This document shows positions 56,410 through 64,000 of a stretch of DNA of 64,000 nucleotides, one piece after another. The stretch's first letter is position 1. Each line of letters starts with the position of its first letter. The position numbers were made by a program, and so were the translations under genes. Under the pieces are notes generated by a model. That model had not been told where the DNA came from. It ran no database searches and saw only the letters and a list, made by a program, of their open reading frames with translations. The DNA comes from Xylaria sp. FL1777 (lineage: Eukaryota; Ascomycota; Sordariomycetes; Xylariales; Xylariaceae), in contig MU400507.1 in NCBI GenBank assembly GCA_022578965.1, positions 744,001-808,000 on the forward strand. Reading direction: 5' to 3'.

Positions 56410-56808
56410 AAAGTGGAAAAATAGTGTTTAATCAATTGCAGGGATGGATTGATTAATCACATGTAAGTGGGTCCTTAAGTGGGTCTAGGTTGATCGCATA
56501 AAGACCTATCTAAGTAGCACCTAGATACATAGACCGCTTTATGCGAGCTTCTCAGTATGGTGGGGTCGCTAAAACAGTTTCTCCTATCACTGGAGTTTAA
56601 GGCTAGGTGAGCCGCAGTGGATCCGCTGAAGGTTAATGCCACCTGCGCTTCAACTGCCCAGATTATAGCTTGGGAGCTTCAATGATTCGACATCGGCTAC
56701 GGTCTACTAGATACCCAAATTTGCAACTACATTTAGTCTAACGAGGACAACATAGACACCAGTTGTTCAACCTACACAGTATCGCAATTGACTACACAAT
56801 CAGACAAG

Positions 56809-57717
56809 ATGCCGTCCATGTCCCTTCAGTCCGTGACTGCTGTCATCATACTCAGTGTCGACGATGGCTCTGGTATGTATCGAGACGCCCCTTGTCTGAT
56901 TCCCCCGGCCTTGCTTTGTTGACAATCCGGATGACTGAAGCTGAGCTAACTCTGTCGCAGTAAGTAGATCTACGCTATCTTCTCATATACGACGGTAACG
57001 ATCGTGCCGCGGGCATCTCAAGAAAGAAATACGGTGCGATCCAGTACAGGACGCTAATACATGGCAGAGGATATTCGCCAAATACTACAATGCACCTCAC
57101 CATGCGCCAACAGGTAGTAAGAGCTAGAGAACGCGGCGTCGAAATGATTGGCTACTAATAAGATATCTGCAGCATCCAGTGCCTCGAGCTCCCCATACTC
57201 GGACGTGAAGTCGCAGAAGCGCTTTGAGAAAGGCCTCCTAGAGAAGACGGCGAAGCAGACTGGCGATATCATACTCTATGATAACAAGCTAGTGCTTTAT
57301 AAGATGGAATCCGACGTGATGATGTACGTCGTTGGAGGCGCCGAGGAAAACGAGGTCTTATTATACAATGTCATCCTGGCGCTGCGAGATTCTTTACACC
57401 TGCTGTTCAAGTTTGTTACCTTCATTCCCTGGTCTCTATATGTTGCTGGATGAGTCGAATACTAAAATGAACTTAGGCAATCCGTGGATAAGCGGACAGT
57501 TGTGGAGAACTACGATCTAGTCTCGCTAGCCATCGACGAGATCGTTGACGACGGAATTATTCTGGAAACAGATCCAACAATTATCGTGCAGCGTGTCAGT
57601 AAAGCGCCAACTCAAGACGTCAACCTGAGCCGCATCGATCTTAGTGAACAAGGAGTGAACAACCTAGCGCAGCTTGGACGGGCTAAGTTGACTGACTGGC
57701 TGCGTCAAGGGCTATAA
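56809..57717 (+). CDS. RET3: Coatomer zeta subunit (COPI), with twin intron
   Basis: This is the small zeta subunit of the COPI coat for Golgi-to-ER traffic. Exons are 56809-56871, 57068-57113, 57173-57410 and 57477-57717, giving 195 aa. Junctions read [27 protein letters not shown] and [19 protein letters not shown]. The gap between exons 1 and 2 can only be removed as two nested introns (see the separate entry). Family motifs are clear: [67 protein letters not shown] and [18 protein letters not shown]. The start is MPSMSLQS; the second ATG, three codons later, is an alternative. The gene is divergent from MCM4 and convergent with SUA5, whose stop lies 127 bp beyond this gene's stop. Confidence 0.95.
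56872..57067 (+). other. Spliceosomal twin intron (D1,2 stwintron) in RET3
   Basis: An internal intron at 56873-56960 (GTATGT...GAGCTAACTC...TCGCAG, 88 bp) interrupts the donor of an external intron between its first and second bases. Removing it joins the G at 56872 to TAAGTAG at 56961 and creates a perfect donor GTAAGTAG. The external intron then ends with GCTAATACATGGCAG at 57067. After both steps the message reads GGC TCT|AGG ATA (GS|RI), the conserved coatomer sequence. Single-step splicing of either pair breaks the frame or meets a stop. Confidence 0.9.
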
Positions 57718-57844
57718 TGCAGGAGAAACGACAAGAGAAAGAATTGCAAATGATCTAGAGTCGAAGGCTCGACATCACGGCGTTGGGAAAAGGTGTTGCT
57801 TTCTAAAAGGAATATTTTGTTGAGTCGTCGGATCGTTTGGTTCT

Positions 57845-59167
57845 CTACGACTTAATCTGTGATGCTGCTTTGCGTAACCTGTTCATAACCGCTGCACCGA
57901 TATCCTCATCGTCTAGTGTGCCCTCTACGAATATGACATCTGCGCCCCGCCTATCTAGCTCCCGTAATGCCGAGAAAAGCCCCTGTGCTATGCTCCTGCT
58001 GTCCTTGCCGATGCTAATGTCTAGAAGCTTTCCAATAGTTGCGCCGCTTGGTGACTTATACAGATCTGCGTCTCTAACTTCGAGTTCAATGCCTACCTGA
58101 CTATCAGACTCAAGAGGTTCAACTAGTCTTTCCTGTTCCTTGAAATCTCCGCAAAAAAGACCCCCGCCCAGTTGCCAGTACCGAGTCCGAATGACGCCGA
58201 CTATATTGTTGTTGTCCTTAACCTCGAGAGCTTGCTGATCAACACCTTTGTGTAAGCTTGGATAAGTAGCTTCATAGAGTACTACCCGTGCCTTCGGACT
58301 ATAATGTTTGTATTTCATGCCCGGTGCCCTGGGCGCAGCCTTGCCAGCTTCGCTGTGATCCTTATATGCTTTTTCGACGTTCTTCCAACCAGGACATTTT
58401 CGCAGCTCATCTATGCTCACTCCACCCGGTCTCAGGACAACAGGGGGGTCGCAGAGTCCGTCCACAACGGTGCTTTCGACTCCAACTGGACACGAGCCAC
58501 CATCAAGTATCAGCTCGATACGCCCATCCAGATCTTCTAGCACATGGGCTGCTGTGGTCGGCGAGGGCTTTGTGGAGGCATTGGCCGAGGGAGCAGCCAA
58601 TGGAGCGCCCACCAACTTTATCAGCGTGCGCGCAAGTGGTGAGGCCGGCATCCTTACGCCAAAGGTGTTCAGCCCAGCTGTAACCTCAGGGGCCAGCTTC
58701 GACGGAGTTGGATTCGGCATTAATATTGTCAACGGACCCGGCCAGAAGCGCTCGATCAGCGGTTTGTAAATTTCAGGTATCTGATCATGAGATCCGTTTG
58801 TTGCTCCGTTCTTCTCAGCTGCAGGCTGGAGAATGTGGCGGAGCATGTCTAAGTCGGCGACATGTATAATGAGTGGGTTATCCGACGGCCGGCCCTTTGC
58901 AGAATAAATGCCTTTCACGGCAGCAGTCCTCGTCGCATCGGCGCCCAGACCGTATACCGTCTCAGTTGGAAACGCAACTGGTATATCTTTCGTCCTCAGA
59001 TAATTTGCTGCTTCTCGTAGAGTCTGGGTGTTTGGTGTTTGGGACACCTCCCACTCGCTAATCTTTTCTTGGCCGCCATTTTCTGAGAACTTCCCGAGAT
59101 CGCTGCCAACCACTTTCAAAATTTCGGTTCTCTGTCTTGTTGCTTGTTGTGGCAAGTTTTGCGACAT
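57845..59167 (-). CDS. SUA5: Threonylcarbamoyl-AMP synthase SUA5
   Basis: This makes threonylcarbamoyl-AMP for the universal t6A37 modification of ANN-decoding tRNAs. It is a single exon of 440 aa from the first ATG (MSQNLPQQATRQ); yeast Sua5 has 426. The YrdC domain has AFPTETVYGLGADAT, KGRPSDNPLIIHV, RFWPGPLTILMP and APSANASTKPSPT. The linker holds PRAPGMKYKHYSPKA, followed by the Sua5 C-terminal domain (GVIRTRYWQLGGG and FVEGTLDDEDIGAAVMNRLRKAAS). The frame stays open for 50 codons upstream of the ATG to 59317, with no ATG but a presequence-like composition (see findings). It is divergent from COG4 across a 590-bp spacer. Confidence 0.95.
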   Translation of the reverse strand: MSQNLPQQATRQRTEILKVVGSDLGKFSENGGQEKISEWEVSQTPNTQTLREAANYLRTKDIPVAFPTETVYGLGADATRTAAVKGIYSAKGRPSDNPLIIHVADLDMLRHILQPAAEKNGATNGSHDQIPEIYKPLIERFWPGPLTILMPNPTPSKLAPEVTAGLNTFGVRMPASPLARTLIKLVGAPLAAPSANASTKPSPTTAAHVLEDLDGRIELILDGGSCPVGVESTVVDGLCDPPVVLRPGGVSIDELRKCPGWKNVEKAYKDHSEAGKAAPRAPGMKYKHYSPKARVVLYEATYPSLHKGVDQQALEVKDNNNIVGVIRTRYWQLGGGLFCGDFKEQERLVEPLESDSQVGIELEVRDADLYKSPSGATIGKLLDISIGKDSRSIAQGLFSALRELDRRGADVIFVEGTLDDEDIGAAVMNRLRKAASQIKS

Positions 59168-59759
59168 GGTACTGTAAGAGTTGAAGACAGCTCGAACAGA
59201 TTTGAGTCCAAGCTTCAAAGCTCGCGAAGCCAACTTGATGGTAGACTTTCGAATTTGGGGGAAAACTTGCAAAGCAACTTTATAACTCTTGTTTTTAGAT
59301 TGTTGATTGTTTTGCAATTAGTCTGATAAGCAGGGCCTTCATCAGTAAAAAACCGAGTGAAATTTGAAGTGGAATATCTTCAGTGACTCACCAACCTATC
59401 CAGGTACGTAGTACACTACCTACTTTGAAATATGGGAGTCTACAACGGGCAGAATCATAGATACCAATAGGTAACATGTACCTACCTAGGTAGGTATGTA
59501 ATATAGCGTTGGTAGTGGGGAACTGCCATGCGTGCTCTTAACTTTTAGTGGAACTGGGCTACAACGATCAATTATCTACAGCATACCGGTACCGTAGGCT
59601 ACTTACACAGCAACTTTATGGGCAGGGCAGCGTCTATGAGCAACGAACTCATCGTCCCCACGATAATACGTATATCTCCACAACGAAAGGTGCTCTTATA
59701 GACCTCAAAGTCGGCCTGATGTCTTGCGTCGCTATGCACCTCTCGTCATCAATGTCCCA
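59168..59759. promoter_or_regulatory. Divergent SUA5/COG4 spacer with an 18-bp palindrome
   Basis: The first 150 bp next to SUA5 form the open, presequence-like extension. TACCTACCTAGGTAGGTA at 59479-59496 is a perfect 18-bp palindrome lying near the middle, with a related AGGTACGTAGTACACTACCTAC at about 59402-59423. No gene is present. Whether the palindrome binds a factor is unknown. Confidence 0.55.
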
Positions 59760-62242
59760 ATGTCCGCCAACAATCTTCTAAATGGCGACCTTTCAGCCCC
59801 TTCAACGCAGAAGCCTTCGCGTAAGCTGAACCGCAGCTCTTCGAACCCCTCCATCCACGATGCATCTTCTCTCGCCGACGTTCGCGCCGGCCTGGCTGCA
59901 CTCCATACTCGCGAGACCGCCATAACAACTCGCCTGAATGCTCTCATCTCTTCCCAAGCCGATCTTTCCCGCGAATTGGGTCGCCTCGACCTGCTACGTG
60001 CCAACTTGGGTTCCCAGGTCATTGCAACTAGATCTATCAGCAATGGCATGCTATCCTCAGCTGCTGAGACCGCCGGTCGGCTGTCTAACCGTGTTAAAGA
60101 GCTGGACTTGGAAAAAGACAGAGTGCAGCAGACCTTGAAGGTTGTCGAACAAGTTGCCGAACTCAAAGCTTGTGTTCACGGCGTGGTCGGCAGTATGGGC
60201 GCGCCCCAGGACTGGGAAGCCGCAGCAGGTTACATCTCGCGCGCAAGCAAGGTGCCCGAACCTATTATACGAGGCGGCTTTGCAGCATCTATCGTGCCAA
60301 GTGTGGAAGTGCCTGATGCACCCTGGGTAACGCTCGAGAATTCTAAGGAGAGTCTCTGTGGCTTATTTTTACGCGAATTCGAAAAAGCAGTCAAGGATAA
60401 TGATGGTGCCAAGATCACGCGTTTTTTTAAGCTGTTTCCTCTGATCGGTAGAGGCGATGTTGGATTAGATGTCTACGGCAGATATGTATGTCAGGGAGTC
60501 GCAGGTACTGCGCGAGCAACTCTCAAGGAAGTTCCTGGTAGTGCTGGGAGAAAGGACAGCTTTTTCTATGCAAACGCCCTTACAAAGTTATTCGAGCATA
60601 TCGCCCAAATTGTCGAGAGTCATGGCGGTCTCGTAGAGAGACATTATGGAGAGGGCAAGATGGTCAAAGTTATCGAGAGACTGCAAATGGAAGCTGATGT
60701 ACAGGGCGGCATCGTACTCGATTCCTGGAGCGACGACAGGAATGTTAGCAGACGACTCACGGATGTGAAGAGTTACCCGTTCTCCTTCTTAGTGCAGAGC
60801 TTCTTGCCACAGCAGAAGACCCTCGGCGGGACACCCCGCATGAGCTCACCTGCGATTGGTGGTGGAACCAATCATCGTGACAGTGAAGATGAAGGTGTCA
60901 ATATGAAGGAGATCGACGGACTTCTTAATGAGATTTCTGTCATGCTTGGTCGTTGGTCACTATATACTAGATTTCTAGCCGGGAAATGCAAGGCAAGTTA
61001 CGCGCTTTCCGTCGAAGTATCCACCCCGGTGCTGACTTCTCACAGAACCCGGAGACCCCTGAAAACACGACGATGTCAATACCGACGGTGTTGAGTAATT
61101 CAAACCTCCAAAGAAAAGTATCAGCAAAGCTTGTTGAGCCCTACAACTTTATGTCAACATTCTTCTTTAGAAGATCCGTTGAGAAAGCATTTCAACTAGA
61201 TGAATCACCGTCTGGATTATCCCTGAACATTAGTAAACCTATCGAAGCCAATGCCCCTTTTATTCTTTCTGCTGTCGATGATGTCATGTACATCGTCAGC
61301 GCAGTTATCCAACGATCTATATCCACCTCTCAGCGTGAGGTGGTATCCCATGTTATCTCATCCAGCGGTAGAGTACTTGAATCCGACTTCATTAAGATGA
61401 TGCACCAAAAAATGCAAAATGAGTCGTATCCACGAGCCGCCGTTCAGGGTGGCATGCCACCAGAAGACAAGATCGTCGCGTTCATTGTTTTAATCAACAG
61501 TCTTGACGTTTCGAACGAGTACCTGGCTCGAATCATAACCACTCGACTTGGCAGCTCCCCAGACCAGCCTAACGGAACCTCTCATCCTCATCCGCTTGCC
61601 GCCGCCTTTCCATTTGAGAATGATGTCACGCTTGTCACGTCGTCTCTTAAGAATTTACACACTACATTTACCGCGAAGACGACCGAACTCCTTAATGATG
61701 GTTTGCTGGTACTTTTCAACCAGGTGATCAGGCAGAAGCTACGGGTCATCATGGCCGAAGCCTTTCGAGATGCGGATTACTGGCGGACGGAAGAAGAGCT
61801 GGCGGAGATTGCTCTACAAAACGACGAAGATGAGGATGAATTTCTAGATCGTGTACCACGGCGCTTTGAGCAAGGTTGGGATGCGCTCATGAAGCCTATC
61901 GCGCGACTCATGACAGCCAAGACGTATAACACGTTACTAGAAATTACTGCAACACACCTCTCAAAGCAAAGCTTAGAGAAAAGAATATCGAGCTACAGCG
62001 GTAAGACGAATGCATATGGAGCCATCCGCATGGAGCGAGATTTCAACGGGATCATTAGCACAGTGGCGAAAGGCAACTATAGCGTGAGGGAATTATTCAA
62101 TAGAGTTACACAGATCCTCATGGTCGCCAATATGGAAGACGATGAGTGGGAAGAATTGGTAGATACGGGCGACGATGGCGGTATTGAATGGGTCCTTAGC
62201 CAAGAGGAAAGACGTAGAGCGCGAAATCTAGTTCGGGAGTGA
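59760..62242 (+). CDS. COG4: Conserved oligomeric Golgi complex subunit 4
   Basis: This is a subunit of the COG tether for retrograde vesicles within the Golgi. Exons are 59760-60992 and 61046-62242, giving 809 aa. The single 53-bp intron has a GC donor (TGCAAG|GCAAGT), a CTGAC branch and a CACAG acceptor, joining LAGKCK|NPETPENTTM. The N-terminus is Ser-rich, followed by coiled coil (about residues 60-150). COG4-specific blocks are DWEAAAGYISRAS, ITRFFKLFPLIGRGDVGLDVYG, ALTKLFEHIAQIVESHGGLVE and EIDGLLNEISVMLGRWSLYTRFL. The C-terminal half (FMSTFFFRRSVEKAFQLDE and DYWRTEEELAEIA) completes the protein. The start is the first ATG in frame, MSANNLLNG. Confidence 0.93.
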
Positions 62243-62649
62243 AGGCATTAGCATATAGAAATAGCGTGAACATTAAGATCTACGAGTCTAGACACGAATT
62301 TATATCCGAGAGAAGATTTGACACTGGACTCTTCTGCCTCGCTATTAATGTAGTTCTATGTAGTACCTAATTCGAAGCCTCTGGCCTTAGATATATTATG
62401 CATAAGAACCCGCAAAGCTGAAGTACGCGCTCATGTATGTATCCGATATATTCATTTAAACACATGCAGTCTGTCCATCGCATCAACTACACACCTAGGT
62501 ACCCCGGTAGCTTTCTTTCTGCGGACTAAGGTCTTTATTCCTTTGCTTCCCTACCCGAGCTGTCCTATCCACTTACATCAAGCAAGCTCGTCAATCACGG
62601 CATAGGTACCTCTAACCATACTCACCGTCGACCACAAGCTGTATCAGTC
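62243..62649. other. Intergenic between COG4 and THOC7
   Basis: This spacer of about 400 bp between tandem genes includes the COG4 3' end and the THOC7 promoter. It contains CACCTAGGTACC near 62491. No gene is seen. Confidence 0.5.
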
Positions 62650-63783
62650 ATGGCAACCTCACACTTTGGTCTCCTCGATGAGCGTGAAGAAACAGAGCTA
62701 CACAAGACACGACTATTAGCAGTCGAAGAGCGACCCTTCAAACGCCTGACCAAGCGCCTCGTCGCTCCGGACAGCTTCACCAATCCAAGCAAGAAACTAC
62801 CGACACCGCCTCCGGACAGCAGCCACAACGATGCCGCAGATGCAACTTCTACAGCCTCGCCGTCAAATGTCGACATTGTAGCCCTGAAGGAAGACATCAC
62901 ACTCGACTTCGCCGCCTTCGACTCAGCCATTGCTCGCCTGCAGTTTCTCGCGACTGCCAACGCGGCGGAGCGCGAACATTATGCCTCTACACGGCTACGC
63001 ATCCTCAACACCATGGAGTCAGTGCGAGAGGGGAACGGGCAGCTGCGCGTGCGTCTAGACGAGGCGCGGGCGACGCTCGCCCAGCGCCGGAAGTTCGACG
63101 AGCTCGCCGACAAGATCACCAGCAACCGCATGCTGCGGACGCGGGCAGAGCAACACGTCAACCTGGCGAAACTAGCTGAGGAGTGCGAGGAGCTGCGCCG
63201 CGAGAGCGAGGCATACGGGGATACGTGGCGTGAGCGCAGGGCGCAATTCGAGCGGCTTGTCGACGAGGGACGGAGGCTGCGTGCCTTGATTCGCGACGAG
63301 AAGGAGGAGGTGGAGAGACGCGAGGGCATGGATTCCGATGCTGAGGACGGAGAGGCCGCGCCTACTCCCGGCAAGGGCATTACGAGTGGGAATGCGACGC
63401 CACATCCGGAGAACAGCACCACCCTATCGAGTAAAGGGGATGCGGGTAACGCGACGCCCAGGCCGGGCAGTAGCAGAGACGAGCGGACGCCTAGACCTGA
63501 TAGTCCTGGTGCGGCGGCTGTGGGCGGTGAAAAGTCCAGGCTGGATGTCAGTGGGACTTTCTCGAGATCTGGAAGCTTGGCTCCTAGTGTGACGGCTGGA
63601 AGTCAGCAGCATGAGGATAAAGGACAGGAGAACGGCGAGGACGTTGAGATGGGCGAATCAGCGACACAGCAGCGGCAGAGTCAGGACGGCGATACGCCGA
63701 TGGCTGAGGAGTCACAGAACACACTACAGATCACGGTTGATGCCCCGGCAAGCGGCGGCGAAGACAAGATGGACACGACCTGA
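62650..63783 (+). CDS. THOC7: THO complex subunit 7 (Tho7/Mft1 family)
   Basis: This is a subunit of the THO/TREX complex that couples transcription to mRNA export in the nucleus. It is a single exon of 377 aa. The N-terminus, MATSHFGLLDEREETELHKTR then LLAVEERPFKRLTKRL, is the usual start of the family. A predicted coiled coil runs from about residue 75 to 230 (DITLDFAAFDSAIARLQFLA, RKFDELADKITSNRMLRTR, LAKLAEECEELRRESE). The final 150 residues are disordered and rich in Gly/Ser/Pro/Thr with repeated NATPxPxSS units and an acidic end (GEDKMDTT). The identity rests on the N-terminal and coiled-coil pattern, so confidence is a little lower than for the enzymes. Confidence 0.8.
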   Translation: MATSHFGLLDEREETELHKTRLLAVEERPFKRLTKRLVAPDSFTNPSKKLPTPPPDSSHNDAADATSTASPSNVDIVALKEDITLDFAAFDSAIARLQFLATANAAEREHYASTRLRILNTMESVREGNGQLRVRLDEARATLAQRRKFDELADKITSNRMLRTRAEQHVNLAKLAEECEELRRESEAYGDTWRERRAQFERLVDEGRRLRALIRDEKEEVERREGMDSDAEDGEAAPTPGKGITSGNATPHPENSTTLSSKGDAGNATPRPGSSRDERTPRPDSPGAAAVGGEKSRLDVSGTFSRSGSLAPSVTAGSQQHEDKGQENGEDVEMGESATQQRQSQDGDTPMAEESQNTLQITVDAPASGGEDKMDTT

Positions 63784-64000
63784 AGTTCTTTGACGGCACT
63801 ATTCTTGTTGGATGTACGATAAAACATTATACCCCGTAGCTCTAGTGCAGAGCTACAATTAGAGTTCGCTTATGAGACTTTAAGAGTGGTCATCTAATTC
63901 CTTTCGTGTAATCGCATTGTTTTGTGTGGTATCATTCATCATGGTTTGGGTGCCCTTCCTTGGGTGCCTCTAATGCTCGTTCCACACCGTTTCTGGTATC

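Noticed and set aside
1..64000. tRNA, rRNA, CRISPR, transposon or secondary-metabolite cluster
   Set aside because: I looked for T-loop GTTCGA contexts, repeat-spacer arrays, terminal repeats with transposase or reverse transcriptase motifs, and synthase domains, and found none that held up. GTTCGA matches such as that near 54904 lie inside coding genes.

Overview
The window is nuclear DNA of a filamentous ascomycete. Almost every gene is split by short introns (about 50-90 bp) with fungal signals: GTAAGT/GTATGT donors, CTAAC or CTGAC branch sites, and CAG/TAG acceptors. Gene content fits Sordariomycetes. The presence of a spliceosomal twin intron and the TACCTAGGTA-rich spacers made me think of Xylariales, but that placement is an inference. 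I recognised about 21 protein-coding genes, two gene relics and a few weak small ORFs. I found no tRNA, rRNA, CRISPR array or intact transposon. I name no virus or toxin gene.

Layout. 0-7 kb: the 3' end of MCM7, then mitoribosomal DAP3/mS29 and the ribosome-assembly factor RRS1 (divergent), then a RhoGAP. 6.7-10.2 kb: gene-free, rich in GTACCTA and TACGCAGTA words. 10.2-18.8 kb: BET2 (Rab prenylation), RPC40 (RNA polymerase I/III), COQ6 (ubiquinone) and an eisosome Pil1/Lsp1 protein. 19-25 kb: weak small ORFs, OST1 (N-glycosylation), and a small protein with an LRAT/NlpC-like H...NC signature. 26.9-34 kb: hexokinase, RMT2 and VTC4. 34-39 kb: an AT-rich stretch holding only decayed fragments. 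39-50 kb: a Cys-rich protein of unknown function, complex I 49 kDa subunit, a DUF7025-type AAA+ ATPase, and a ruined DUF7708-type (STAND-associated) gene. 50-64 kb: a GH2 glycosidase, MCM4 with MluI boxes upstream, coatomer zeta (RET3), SUA5, COG4 and THOC7.

Most genes are housekeeping. They do not form a cluster or pathway, although themes recur: replication (MCM7, MCM4), ER/Golgi traffic (BET2, OST1, RET3, COG4) and mitochondria (DAP3, COQ6, complex I, possibly SUA5). The most notable biology is in gene structure. RET3 has an intron nested inside the donor of another intron (a D1,2 stwintron). The AAA+ gene has a 4-nt micro-exon. The Pil1-like gene appears to have its ATG split by an intron. 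Three introns use GC-AG ends. SUA5 has a 50-codon acid-free upstream extension with no ATG, which looks like a mitochondrial presequence started at a non-AUG codon.

All exon models come from reading splice signals and family conservation by eye. No alignment or search was run.
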